NCBI RefSeq assembly: GCF_000980885.2
Contig: NZ_LBDA02000018.1
Span: 62,001-126,000, forward strand
Source of the DNA: Streptomyces malaysiense
Lineage (GTDB): Bacteria > Actinomycetota > Actinomycetes > Streptomycetales > Streptomycetaceae
DNA length: 64,000 nucleotides
Direction: 5' to 3'
The notes below the pieces were generated by a model, which was given only the letters and a program-made list of their open reading frames with translations, ran no database searches and was not told where the DNA came from. Position numbers and translations under genes: made by a program. Of the stretch, positions 16,551 through 24,372 are shown in pieces; positions within the stretch are counted from its first letter, which is position 1; the number at the start of each line of letters is the position of its first letter.

Positions 16551-17594
16551 ATGACCTACGTCGCGGACCCCACTCGCTACGACGGCACCATGCGCTACCG
16601 GCGCACCGGCCGCTCAGGTCTCGACCTGCCGGTCCTGTCCCTGGGCTACTGGCACAACTTCGGCGACGACCGCGCCTTCGAGACCCAGCGCGAGATCGCC
16701 CTGCGCGCCTTCGACCTCGGGATCACCCACCACGACCTGGCGAACAACTACGGCCCGCCGTACGGTTCGGCGGAGGCCAACTTCGGCCGGCTGATGAAGC
16801 GGGACCTCGCGCCGTACCGCGACGAGATGGTGATCTCCACCAAAGCGGGCTGGGACATGTGGCCGGGCCCCTACGGGCAGGGCGGCGGATCCCGCAAGTA
16901 CCTGCTGGCCTCGCTGGACCAGTCGCTGCGCCGGATGGGCGTGGACCACGTGGACATCTTCTACTCCCACCGGCTGGACGCGAGCACGCCGCTGGAGGAG
17001 ACGATGGGCGCCCTCGACACGGCCGTCCGCCAGGGCAAGGCGCTCTACGTGGGCATCTCCTCCTACGACGCCGAGCGCACCCGGCAGGCCGCCGAGATCC
17101 TGCGCGACCTCGGCACCCCGCTGCTGATCCACCAGCCGTCGTACAACATGTTCAACCGCTGGATCGAGACCGAGGGCCTGCTGGACGTCGCCGAGGAGGA
17201 GGGCTTCGGCGTCATCGGCTTCACGGCCCTCGCCCAGGGCCTGCTGACCGGCCGCTACCTGGACGGCGTGCCGGACGACTCGCGGGCCGCGCGCGGCGAC
17301 TCGTTCGACCGCTCCTGGCTGACCGAGGACGTGCTGCGCCGGCTGCGCGCCCTGAACGGCATCGCCGCCCGGCGCGGACAGACCCTGGCCCAGCTCGCGC
17401 TCGCCTGGGCGCTGCGCGACCGGCGGGTGACGTCCCTGGTCATCGGCGCCTCCCGCACCGAGCAGCTGGAGCAGAACGTGGCGGCGCTGGAGAACCTCGA
17501 CTTCACCGACGAGGAACTGGCCGAGATCGACTCGTACGCCACCGACGGCGGCGTCGACCTGTGGCGCGAGGCCCGGCTGGGAAATCTCGGCTGA
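16551..17594 (+). CDS. Aldo/keto reductase (YghZ/Gpr-type)
   Basis: The 347-residue TIM-barrel oxidoreductase belongs to the branch of L-glyceraldehyde-3-phosphate reductases (YghZ) and potassium-channel beta-subunit-like AKRs. It has GITHHDLANNYGPPYGSAE (catalytic Asp and Tyr region), ISTKAGWDMWPGPYG (Lys), YSHRLD (His) and the NADPH-binding tail IGASRTEQLEQNV. Members reduce small aldehydes with NADPH in the cytoplasm. The ATG is preceded by CCGGAGAAC. The gene is divergent from the chitosanase, with about 270 bp between them. Its own substrate is not evident. Confidence 0.92.
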   Translation: MTYVADPTRYDGTMRYRRTGRSGLDLPVLSLGYWHNFGDDRAFETQREIALRAFDLGITHHDLANNYGPPYGSAEANFGRLMKRDLAPYRDEMVISTKAGWDMWPGPYGQGGGSRKYLLASLDQSLRRMGVDHVDIFYSHRLDASTPLEETMGALDTAVRQGKALYVGISSYDAERTRQAAEILRDLGTPLLIHQPSYNMFNRWIETEGLLDVAEEEGFGVIGFTALAQGLLTGRYLDGVPDDSRAARGDSFDRSWLTEDVLRRLRALNGIAARRGQTLAQLALAWALRDRRVTSLVIGASRTEQLEQNVAALENLDFTDEELAEIDSYATDGGVDLWREARLGNLG

Positions 17595-17604
17595 TTCTGC
17601 GATA

Positions 17605-17620
17605 TGTGACGTGTGTCACA
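17605..17620 (+). promoter_or_regulatory. Crp-type binding site
   Basis: TGTGAC-GTGT-GTCACA is a perfect inverted repeat, identical in form to the Crp consensus TGTGA-N6-TCACA and to the GTG-N6-GNCAC motif described for Streptomyces Crp. It stands 10 bp after the aldo/keto reductase stop and about 85 bp before the 57-residue Cys4 gene. It is followed by an unusually AT-rich run (17621-17665) that can hold the promoter. Confidence 0.7.
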
Positions 17621-17702
17621 GAAATTAGGGATAAATAAGACTTAATCTGGCAACTCGGACATCTCTTATGACTTCCCCACACCACAAGGAGCCGCTCGCC
17701 GC

Positions 17703-17876
17703 ATGGTGCACGCAGCCCGTCCCAGCCACGTCCCGCCGCCCCACCCGGACCTGAGCCGCGCCCGCGACTGCGAACGCTGCCTCGGCTGGGGGACCGTCGT
17801 CAGCCGCGACGGCGAGCACGAGCTGTGCCCGAGTTGCCAGCGGGCCCCCGGTACCGCCGGGGGCCCGGCCCTCTGA
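17703..17876 (+). CDS. Small Cys4 zinc-ribbon-like protein (57 residues)
   Basis: The frame from ATG 17703 encodes 57 residues with two CxxC knuckles, CERC and CPSC, separated by about 18 residues (GWGTVVSRDG between). This is the layout of a small zinc ribbon such as one DnaJ-type zinc finger module. AAGGAG precedes the ATG by about 11 bases, and the start is 85 bp downstream of a perfect Crp-type box in AT-rich DNA, so it should be a regulated gene of its own. The ends are Pro/Arg- and Gly-rich and probably disordered. DNA, RNA or protein binding cannot be decided from sequence. Confidence 0.7.
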   Translation: MVHAARPSHVPPPHPDLSRARDCERCLGWGTVVSRDGEHELCPSCQRAPGTAGGPAL

Positions 17877-17911
17877 GGGCCCGCACCACGGCCGGCCCGT
17901 ACCGTTGAGGC

Positions 17912-18565
17912 ATGGCCGCCCCTCCGCTCCCCGGACCACTGGCCCACCTGGCGCCGCTGCTCGGCCACTACGGCTACTGGGCCGTGGGGGCCGTGATCCT
18001 CGTGGAGGACTTCGGCATCCCGGCTCCCGGCGAGACGATCCTGCTCGCCGCCGGGGTGTACGCGGGCGCGGGTGAGCTGGACATCGTGAAGGTGGCCCTC
18101 ATCGCGTTCGCCGCGGCTGTCGTCGGGGACAACATCGGCTATCTGATCGGCCACTTCGGCGGCCGCGCCTTCGTGCACCGCTGGGGGAAGTACGTCTTCC
18201 TGACCCCGAAGCGGTTCGCGGCCGCCGAGGACTTCTTCGCCCGGCACGGCGGCGTGATCGTGACGGTGGCCCGGTTCGTGGAGGGCCTGCGCCAGGCCAA
18301 CGGCATCGTCGCGGGCACCTCGGGCATGCACTGGCGCCGCTTCCTCGCTTTCAACGCCCTGGGCGCCGCCCTGTGGGTGGGACTGTGGACCACCCTGGCC
18401 TATCTGGCGGGCAGCCACATCGACGCGGTCTACGAGGACATCAAGCGCTACGAGCTCTACTTCCTCCTGGCCCTCGCGGCCCTGGTCCTCGCGCTCGTGG
18501 CCCGCCATGTCGTACGGCGGCGCCACGAACGCGCGGGGCCCGAGGGACCCGGAGCCACGAGCTGA
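17912..18565 (+). CDS. DedA-family membrane protein
   Basis: The 217-residue integral membrane protein has the DedA/SNARE-associated hallmarks: VEDFGIPAPGETILL near residue 31, the glycine-rich VVGDNIGYLIGHFGGRAF, and ARFVEGLRQANGIVAGTSGM with the conserved Arg of re-entrant helix two. Four to five hydrophobic helices follow. DedA proteins act in membrane lipid homeostasis, and members include undecaprenyl-phosphate and aminophospholipid flippases. The Arg/His-rich C-terminal tail should be cytoplasmic. It starts 35 bp after the Cys4 gene on the same strand, so the two may be cotranscribed. The substrate is unknown. Confidence 0.9.
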   Translation: MAAPPLPGPLAHLAPLLGHYGYWAVGAVILVEDFGIPAPGETILLAAGVYAGAGELDIVKVALIAFAAAVVGDNIGYLIGHFGGRAFVHRWGKYVFLTPKRFAAAEDFFARHGGVIVTVARFVEGLRQANGIVAGTSGMHWRRFLAFNALGAALWVGLWTTLAYLAGSHIDAVYEDIKRYELYFLLALAALVLALVARHVVRRRHERAGPEGPGATS

Positions 18566-18583
18566 CTCCAGGGCCCCGGGGCC

Positions 18584-20374
18584 TCAGGAGGGGCGCGCCG
18601 CCCCGCGCGGCTCCGGCGCGGCCCGCCCCGCTTCGGCCGCCGGCGTCCCGTCGCCCCGTTCGTGGCCGCCGCGCAGCGCGGAGGCCACGGCGGAGACCAG
18701 GGCCATGCCGGCGGCCACGCCGAAGACGATGGTCAGCCCGTGGTGGAAGGGGCCGGAGACCAGTTCGGGGAAGAACGTGTGGCCGGTCAGGGTGGCACGC
18801 TGGGCGGCGCTCAGCCGGTCCAGGGTGCCGCCCGCGAGCAGATGGCCGATGGGGTTGTCGCCGAGGAACGTGGCGAACAGGGTGCTCACCGGCGGCAGCG
18901 AGGCCACCTGGTGCGCGGTCGCGGCGGGCACGCCGTGCGCCGCCAGGCCGCCGCTCAGCGTCTTCGGCAGGGTGGCGGCGAGGCCGGAGACCATCAGCGA
19001 GAAGAACACCCCGATGGACAGGGCCGTGCCCGAGTTCTGGAAGGTGGAGCGCATCCCGGAGGCGACGCCCCGGTACCTCGCCGGCACGCTGCCCATGATC
19101 GAGGAGGTGTTCGGCGAGGAGAACATGCCCTGGCCCAGCCCGTTGAGCAGCAGCAGCGCGGCGAACGGGCCGTAGTCGAAGTCCACCGGCAGGGCCGGCA
19201 GCCCGAGCAAGGACCCGGCGACCACCAGCAGCCCGGCGCTGGAGAGGATCCGGGCGCCGAAGCGGTCGGAGAGGTAGCCGGAGACGGGACCGGCGAGCAG
19301 GAAGCCGAGGGTGAGCGGCAGCATGAAGATGCCCGCCCACAGCGGGGTGTCCTCGAAGTCGTGGCCGTGCAGCGGCAGCCAGATGCCCTGGAGCCAGATG
19401 ATCAGCATGAACTGGAGCCCGCCACGGGCGATCGCGGTCAGCAGGGCGGCGAGGTTGCCCGCCGCGAAGGCCCGCACCTTGAACAGCGAGAGGCGGAACA
19501 TCGGCTCGGCGACCTTGTTCTCCACCACGCAGAAGACGAGCAGCAGGCACACGCCGCCGATCAGCCCGGCGAGGACGAGCGGGTCGGTCCAGCCGGTGGG
19601 GTGGCCGCCGTAGGGCTGGATGCCGTAGGTGATGCCCGCGAGCAGGATGCCGGCGCCCGAGGCGAAGGTGATGTTGCCGAGCCAGTCGACCCGGCCGCGC
19701 CCGCCGGCCGCGGTCTCGCGCAGGCTCAGGTACGACCAGACGGTGCCGGTGACGCTGATCGGGACGCTCACCCAGAACACGGCCCGCCAGTCCACGGCGG
19801 CCAGCAGCCCACCGGCGAGCAGGCCGAGGAACTGCCCGGCGAGCGCGGTGATCTGGTTGACTCCGAGCGCCGTGCCGCGCTGCCGGGAGGGGAAGGCGTC
19901 GGTGAGGATCGCGGCCGAGTTGGCGGTGAGCATGGACCCGCCGAAGGCCTGCACGACGCGCCACAGGATGAGCCACAGCGCGCCCGCCCCGGCCCGGAAC
20001 GGGTCCAGGGACAGGGCGACGGAGGCGATGGCGAAGACCAGGAAACCCAGGTTGTAGATGCGCACCCGGCCGAACATGTCGCCGAGCCGGCCGAGGACCA
20101 CCACCAGGACGGCCGAGACCAGCAGATAGCCGAGGATCATCCACAGCAGATAGCCGATGTTGCCCGCCGCGAGCGGATCCAGGCCGATGCCGCGGAAGAT
20201 GGCCGGCAGCGAGATGATCACGATGGACGCGTCCATCGTGGCGATCAGCACACCGAGCGTGGTGTTGGACAGGGCGACCCACTTGTAGCCGGGGCCGGGC
20301 GGTGCGGCCCGCTGCCGGGCCGCACGGGCGAGGAGCCGGGCGCGTATGCCGCCCTCGGGCGTACCGGCGTTCAC
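18584..20374 (-). CDS. MFS drug-efflux transporter (DHA2/14-helix type)
   Basis: The 596-residue transporter shows fourteen hydrophobic helices, TLGVLIATMDASIVIISLPA in helix 1, the loop motif GRLGDMFGRVRIY after helix 2, and a motif-C-like GVNQITALAGQFLGLLAGG in helix 5. These define the proton-driven DHA2 multidrug exporters of actinomycetes. The GTG start overlaps the stop of the MarR gene by four bases (GTGA), so pump and regulator are co-expressed and translationally coupled. The pump is therefore probably induced by the ligand that releases the MarR protein. The C-terminal tail is Gly/Ala/Glu-rich and cytoplasmic. The drug specificity is not predictable. Confidence 0.92.
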   Translation of the reverse strand: MNAGTPEGGIRARLLARAARQRAAPPGPGYKWVALSNTTLGVLIATMDASIVIISLPAIFRGIGLDPLAAGNIGYLLWMILGYLLVSAVLVVVLGRLGDMFGRVRIYNLGFLVFAIASVALSLDPFRAGAGALWLILWRVVQAFGGSMLTANSAAILTDAFPSRQRGTALGVNQITALAGQFLGLLAGGLLAAVDWRAVFWVSVPISVTGTVWSYLSLRETAAGGRGRVDWLGNITFASGAGILLAGITYGIQPYGGHPTGWTDPLVLAGLIGGVCLLLVFCVVENKVAEPMFRLSLFKVRAFAAGNLAALLTAIARGGLQFMLIIWLQGIWLPLHGHDFEDTPLWAGIFMLPLTLGFLLAGPVSGYLSDRFGARILSSAGLLVVAGSLLGLPALPVDFDYGPFAALLLLNGLGQGMFSSPNTSSIMGSVPARYRGVASGMRSTFQNSGTALSIGVFFSLMVSGLAATLPKTLSGGLAAHGVPAATAHQVASLPPVSTLFATFLGDNPIGHLLAGGTLDRLSAAQRATLTGHTFFPELVSGPFHHGLTIVFGVAAGMALVSAVASALRGGHERGDGTPAAEAGRAAPEPRGAARPS

Positions 20375-20850
20375 AGCTGTTCCGCCAGCCGGTCGAGGAG
20401 GGGCAGTACGTCGGTCAGGGCCTGTCGCTCCCGCGGGGTGAACCCGTCCAGGGCGTGGGCGAGGCGGTCGGCCGACTCGGAGCGGCGCCGCTCCAGCACG
20501 CCCCGGCCCTCCTCGGTGATCGCGATGACGGCCCGGCGCCGGTCGGCCGGATCTGGTGCCCGGCTCACCAGGCCCCGCTGCTCCAGGCCGGCCAGGGTGC
20601 CGGCCATCGCCTGCGGGCGTACCCGCTCCAGCTCGGCGAGCGCGCCCGGCGAGTCGGGGCCGCCGCGGGAGAGCCGGGCCAGCACCGAGGCGCCGGAGAG
20701 GGTGAGGTCGCCCACCGCATGGGCCTGGCGCAGCCTGCGCACGATCCGGCCCATGGCCAGCCGGAGCGCACCCGCGAGCGCGCCGGTCCCGGCGTCGCCG
20801 CCCGGCTCGCGGACGGCCGCCCCCGCCACGTCTTCTGTCGTCGCGTCCAT
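20371..20850 (-). CDS. MarR-family transcriptional regulator of the MFS pump
   Basis: The 159-residue protein has the MarR winged helix: LTLSGASVLARLSRGGPDSP, ELERVRPQAMAGTLAGLEQR (recognition helix) and SRAPDPADRRRAVIAITEEG, the wing with its conserved D-x-R-R-R motif. MarR dimers usually repress themselves and a linked exporter and release DNA on binding a phenolic or other ligand. The ATG at 20850 has no ribosome-binding site. A -35 TTGTAC/-10 TATTGT promoter ends only 8 bases before it, so the transcript is probably leaderless. It forms an operon with the MFS gene and is divergent from csbD. Confidence 0.9.
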   Translation of the reverse strand: MDATTEDVAGAAVREPGGDAGTGALAGALRLAMGRIVRRLRQAHAVGDLTLSGASVLARLSRGGPDSPGALAELERVRPQAMAGTLAGLEQRGLVSRAPDPADRRRAVIAITEEGRGVLERRRSESADRLAHALDGFTPRERQALTDVLPLLDRLAEQL

Positions 20851-20858
20851 GATTAGTA

Positions 20859-20888
20859 ACAATAGATTTAGCAGTGTGGACTGTACAA
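20859..20888 (-). promoter_or_regulatory. Promoter of the marR-MFS operon
   Basis: On the minus strand TTGTAC (20888-20883) and TATTGT (20864-20859) are 18 bp apart. The -10 box ends 8 bp before the ATG, predicting a leaderless or nearly leaderless mRNA. The AT-rich stretch CTAAATC-N6-TACTAATC around the -10 is the likeliest MarR operator. The -35 box sits within the divergent csbD promoter. Confidence 0.6.
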
Positions 20889-20902
20889 CCGAGGACGGGT
20901 AA
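20879..20902 (+). promoter_or_regulatory. Sigma-B-type stress promoter of csbD
   Basis: GACT, a 14-bp spacer and GGGTAA fit the Streptomyces sigma-B-family consensus GNNT-N14-16-GGGTAY except for the last base. It lies about 75 bp before the CsbD start. CsbD is a general-stress sigma-B gene in Bacillus subtilis, which supports the match. Confidence 0.55.
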
Positions 20903-20976
20903 TCGGTTTGAGAGGAGTCGCAGTGGCAAACCGAAGGGCGAACGGACTTCTCGACACGTTGGGATGTGAGGCTCCG

Positions 20977-21150
20977 ATGGCAGGCAACCAGAAGGCCAAG
21001 GGCAAGGCCGAGCAGGCCAAGGGCAAGGCCAAGGAGACCGTCGGCCGCGCCGTCGGCAACGAGCGCATGGAGGCCGAGGGCCGCATGGAAGGCGCCAAGG
21101 GCGATGCCCGGCAGGCCAAGGAGAAGGCCAAGGACACCTTCAAACACTGA
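20977..21150 (+). CDS. CsbD-family stress-response protein
   Basis: The 57-residue, highly charged protein consists of Lys/Ala/Gly/Glu repeats (AKGKAEQAKGKAKETVG, then NERMEAEGRMEGAKGDARQA), as in the CsbD family of about 60 residues. These proteins are made under general stress and are thought to be unstructured or helical, with no known enzymatic role. I use the ATG at 20977 because the family begins MAGNQKAKGK; the in-frame ATG further upstream would add 23 residues with no family match. A sigma-B-type promoter precedes it and an 18-bp hairpin follows it. Confidence 0.9.
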   Translation: MAGNQKAKGKAEQAKGKAKETVGRAVGNERMEAEGRMEGAKGDARQAKEKAKDTFKH

Positions 21151-21191
21151 GACCCGGCGTCGGCCGCGGCGCTGACCCGGACGATCGACTC

Positions 21192-21236
21192 CAGCGGGTC
21201 CCGGGAATCCACCCCAGCGATTCCCGGGGCCCGCTG
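21192..21236. terminator. Strong hairpin terminator after csbD
   Basis: CAGCGGGTCCCGGGAATC (21192-21209) pairs with GATTCCCGGGGCCCGCTG (21219-21236) over 18 positions, with one G-U pair and a nine-base loop. It begins 41 bp beyond the csbD stop and isolates it from the downstream ATPase-domain gene. Confidence 0.75.
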
Positions 21237-21404
21237 TCGCGTCCGGCACCCGCTCCCAGCAGGGATTCGTGCGCAACCGAAGGATTCCCGGCGCACGTCC
21301 CCTTGATCGCCGGACCAGCGGGTAGCCGAGCTGACAGGACGGCACGTTCCCCGCACGCTCGCAGGAAGGGACCCCGAACCCCGGAGGGAAAAGGGCGACG
21401 AGAT

Positions 21405-21857
21405 ATGGACATCTCGCTGAGGACGCATCCGAGGACGCAGGACCTGGGCTACAGCCGTACCTGGGACACCGGCATGTGCAGCAGCGCCGACGCGCGTGAC
21501 GCCGTCGCCGCCCTGCTCGCCGCGGCACGCCCGGCGCCGTTGCGGCGCTCGGTCCAGGACGCGCAGCTTGTCGTGAGCGAACTGCTGACCAACGCGGAGA
21601 AACACGCGCCGGGCCCGTGCGCCCTCAGCCTGGAGCTGAGGCCCGGCGCCCGGTCGCTGCGCATCTGCGTGACGGACACCTCCACCACGCCGCCGCACCG
21701 CCGCCCGCCGGACCCCGGACGGGTCGGCGGCCACGGTCTGCACCTGGTGACAATGCTCTCGCGGAGCCTGGAGGTGACGGAGCTGCCCGAGGGCAAGCGG
21801 GTCACCGCGACGGTGCCCCTCGTCGCCGCGGACGCCGCGGCGCGGGACGGCGAGTGA
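21405..21857 (+). CDS. RsbW-like ATP-binding anti-sigma/regulatory kinase
   Basis: The 150-residue protein is a single HATPase_c domain of the anti-sigma-factor type. VVSELLTNAEKHAPG carries the Asn of the N box, VTDTSTTPP the D-x-S/G motif, and GRVGGHGLHLV the glycine-rich G box. Streptomyces has dozens of these. They phosphorylate anti-anti-sigma partners or bind sigma-B-like factors. GGAGGGAAAAGGG lies 10-20 bases before the ATG. The position next to a sigma-B-type csbD gene and upstream of PP2C phosphatase genes (the opposing activity) suits a stress-sigma partner switch, but no sigma factor or STAS gene is in the window. Confidence 0.87.
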   Translation: MDISLRTHPRTQDLGYSRTWDTGMCSSADARDAVAALLAAARPAPLRRSVQDAQLVVSELLTNAEKHAPGPCALSLELRPGARSLRICVTDTSTTPPHRRPPDPGRVGGHGLHLVTMLSRSLEVTELPEGKRVTATVPLVAADAAARDGE

Positions 21858-22020
21858 GTCCGCGGCACGGCGGCTGAGGCCGCACACCCGCGCCGCCCGC
21901 GCGGTCGCCCCCCGCTGCCCATCGCCCGCTCCGTCCTGCCGACCCTCCCGCCCACCTGTCCGGTCCGCGCCGCACCCAGCGGTACGTTGCGGCGCCCGGA
22001 GCGGGGGTACTCGTCACGGT

Positions 22021-22236
22021 ATGAACGCAGACGCACGTGACGACCGGCGTCAGAGCGGGCAGGAACGCCGGCAGGAACAAGGGGACGTGAACCGCCGGGA
22101 CGCGGCGGAGCGCCGCCGGGCCGCGAAGTCGTCCGGCGACTCGCCGACACCCACACCCACCCCCCGCGACATCGCCGAACGCAGCTCCCGGAGCAGGGGC
22201 TCCGGGGAACGGGGCGGCGGCCAGGAGTCGCACTGA
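22021..22236 (+). CDS. Small hydrophilic protein of unknown function
   Basis: A 71-residue frame from ATG 22021, composed almost wholly of Arg, Glu, Asp, Gln, Ser and Gly (NRRDAAERRRAAKSSGDSPT, then SERGGGQESH-like tail), so it is likely disordered. A GGGTAC box 10 bp before the ATG resembles a sigma-B-type -10 element, which would make the transcript leaderless, but a matching -35 is not clear. No ribosome-binding site is visible. I keep it because the frame opens exactly at that promoter-like element and its composition differs from the shadows on the other frames. Confidence 0.4.
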   Translation: MNADARDDRRQSGQERRQEQGDVNRRDAAERRRAAKSSGDSPTPTPTPRDIAERSSRSRGSGERGGGQESH

Positions 22237-22268
22237 CCCGGCTGGGACGCCCTGCCGGGCGGCACACC

Positions 22269-23303
22269 TCACGGGACCGGCGGTGACCGGCCCCCGGGGT
22301 CGTCGCGGCCCTGCGTCCCCTCGGTATCCGTCTGGGGCCGGGTCAGCGGGAGATCACCCGCGGTCAGGTGTTCGAGGACCTGTACCAGTTCCTGGCACGC
22401 CTGCTCCACCGAGCGACGCGTGTTGCGCTGCTCGGTGATCAGCGCGGCCATCAGGAGCGCCGTGAGCGCCATCGTCCCGTTGAACGCCTGGAGCTTGGCC
22501 ATGATCTCCACCGGGTTCAGCCCCACGAAAGCGCCGCTCGCGTCCGTGGCGGCGATGGTGGCCATCACGGACGTGAACAGCGCGCACAGCACGGCGCCCG
22601 CGAGCTGGAAGCGCAGGGCGGCCCAGACGATCAGCGGGTAGACCAGGAAGAGCAGGCTGAGCGAGCTGTAGACGGCCACCGGGACGAGCACGCAGGCGAT
22701 GACGGTCAGCGCGGTCGCCTCCCGCCATCGGCCCAGGGACACCGGTCTGCGCAGTCCGCGCAGCATCAGCAGCAGCGGGGTCACGAGCAGGACGCCCATC
22801 GCGTCGCCGACCCACCAGGCGAGCCACACCGGCCAGAAGGCGTGCGCGGCCAGCTTGTCCGTGAGCACGAGCATGCCCACACCGACGGTCGCGCTGATCG
22901 TCATGGCGCCCAGCGCGCCGAGGAACACCAGGGCGAGGCCGTCCCGGAACCGGCTGAGGTCGGGGCGGAAGCGCGCCCAGTGCAGCAGGATCGCCGCGCA
23001 CACGGGGGCGGCGGTGTTGCCGAAGAGGATGCCGACCAGATCGGGGCCGGGCGGTGAGATGCTCAGGATGAGGGCGAGGGCGCCGAGGGTGATCCCGGGC
23101 CAGCAGCCGATGCCGAGGATCAGCAGGGCGGCGACGGAGACGCCGGTCGGCGGGTAGATCGGGGTGAAGACGGCGCTGCCGACGGACAGCTCGCGCAGCA
23201 GGCCGAGGCGGGCGGAGCCGTAGTAGAGGGCCGCGACGGCCAGCACCTGGACGACGTAGCCGCCCGGCCGGCGCAGTTCCGCGATACCCACCACAGCAGC
23301 CAT
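22269..23303 (-). CDS. MASE1-domain integral membrane protein
   Basis: The 344 residues form about eight to ten membrane helices with the MASE1 sensor pattern. VFTPIYPPTGVSVAALLILG lies near the N terminus, followed by FGNTAAPVCAAILLH and FWPVWLAWWVGDAMGVLLVTP. The last is the family's most conserved block. MASE1 is a membrane sensor usually fused to histidine kinase or cyclic-di-GMP domains. Here it ends in a 60-residue hydrophilic tail (ITEQRNTRRSVEQACQEL onward, a likely coiled coil) with no enzymatic domain. It could signal by contact with another protein, perhaps the PP2C phosphatase whose gene lies 90 bp upstream on the same strand. Confidence 0.87.
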   Translation of the reverse strand: MAAVVGIAELRRPGGYVVQVLAVAALYYGSARLGLLRELSVGSAVFTPIYPPTGVSVAALLILGIGCWPGITLGALALILSISPPGPDLVGILFGNTAAPVCAAILLHWARFRPDLSRFRDGLALVFLGALGAMTISATVGVGMLVLTDKLAAHAFWPVWLAWWVGDAMGVLLVTPLLLMLRGLRRPVSLGRWREATALTVIACVLVPVAVYSSLSLLFLVYPLIVWAALRFQLAGAVLCALFTSVMATIAATDASGAFVGLNPVEIMAKLQAFNGTMALTALLMAALITEQRNTRRSVEQACQELVQVLEHLTAGDLPLTRPQTDTEGTQGRDDPGGRSPPVP

Positions 23304-23393
23304 CTCACACCGCCCGGCGCGGCTCGGCGAGGCGAGAGCGCCCGGGGTCCGGCCCTCTGGCTGAATCGAGGGACCCTGCGGGCCCTGCGGACC

Positions 23394-24221
23394 CTACGGC
23401 CGTCCGGGCCCGTCGAGGCCGACGACTAGCACGGCGGCGTCGTCCTCGTGTCCGATGCTCTCTGCGCCCTTGATCACGGCGGCGGCCAGCGCGTGGCTCT
23501 CCAGGCCCGCGACGGCGGCTATGCCCGCGAGCCGTGTCACCTGCTCCAGGCCGTCCTCGACGGTCAGCGAGGGCCCCTCCACCACACCGTCGGTGAGCAG
23601 CACGAACAGCCCGCCGCTGGTCAGCCGGTGCCGGGTCACCGGGTAGTCGACGTCCCGCTGGATGCCGAGCGGCGGCCCGCCCTCGTCGTCGACGACACCG
23701 GACTTGCCGTCCGCCGTGGCCCAGACGAAGGGGATGTGGCCGGCGCGGGCGCTCTCCGTCGCGCCGGTGGCCGGGTCGAGCCGCATGAAGGTGCAGGTGG
23801 CGAAGAGTTCGCTGCCGAGGGAGAGGAGCAGTTCGTTGGTGCGGGCGAGCAGTTCGCCGGGCTCGCCGGTGGCGAAGGCGAGCGCGCGCAGCCCGGCACG
23901 GACCTGGCCCATGAAGGCGGCGGCCTCGATGTTGTGCCCCTGTACGTCCCCGATGGCCAGGCCGATCCGGCCGTCGGGCAGCGGGAAGGCGTCGTACCAG
24001 TCGCCGCCCACGTTGAGCCCGTAGCAGGCGGGCGCGTAGCGGACCGCCAGGTGCAGTCCGGGGGCGGTGGGCAGGTCCCGGGGCAGCATGCCCCGTTGCA
24101 GGGCGATGGCCAGCTCGACCTGGGTGCGCTGGAGTTCCGCACGCTCGCGCGCCTGCGCGGTGAGCGAACCGAGTCTGGCCAGCAGTTCGTCGCCGTCGTC
24201 GGTGGAGCGCTTGCGGGGCAT
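23394..24221 (-). CDS. SpoIIE/RsbU-type PP2C serine phosphatase
   Basis: The 275-residue protein has a short N-terminal helix (ELQRTQVELAIALQRGMLPR, the linker seen in RsbU-like phosphatases) and a complete PP2C_SpoIIE domain: GGDWYDAFPLPDGRIGLAIGDVQGHN (first metal-binding Asp pair), VLLTDGVVEGP and GHEDDAAVLVVGL (last Asp pair). It should dephosphorylate an anti-anti-sigma protein, opposing kinases such as the one at 21405. There is no sensor domain in the protein, so input must come from elsewhere. The neighbouring MASE1 membrane protein is a candidate. An AT-rich stretch at 24300-24317 upstream probably holds the promoter. Confidence 0.9.
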   Translation of the reverse strand: MPRKRSTDDGDELLARLGSLTAQARERAELQRTQVELAIALQRGMLPRDLPTAPGLHLAVRYAPACYGLNVGGDWYDAFPLPDGRIGLAIGDVQGHNIEAAAFMGQVRAGLRALAFATGEPGELLARTNELLLSLGSELFATCTFMRLDPATGATESARAGHIPFVWATADGKSGVVDDEGGPPLGIQRDVDYPVTRHRLTSGGLFVLLTDGVVEGPSLTVEDGLEQVTRLAGIAAVAGLESHALAAAVIKGAESIGHEDDAAVLVVGLDGPGRP

Positions 24222-24372
24222 CGGTTCACTTCCGGCGGAGGGTGCCCTGGGAGACGGCCGCCCCCGAGGAGCACGGCTGCCCGAATCATCGGCAAACGCC
24301 TAGATTTTACCTAAATTGACCGAACTCGGCGCGGCCCGCCCGGCGGGCCGCGCACCCCGCCTCCGCGTCGGT

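Noticed and set aside
22000..22021. GGGTAC before the 71-residue gene as a definite sigma-B promoter
   Set aside because: The -10-like element fits, but no GNNT lies 14-16 bp upstream, so it is only mentioned under the gene.
24300..24317. CCTAAATT near the PP2C gene as another site for the TetR protein at 27844
   Set aside because: Only a half-site matches and no inverted partner exists at the right distance.
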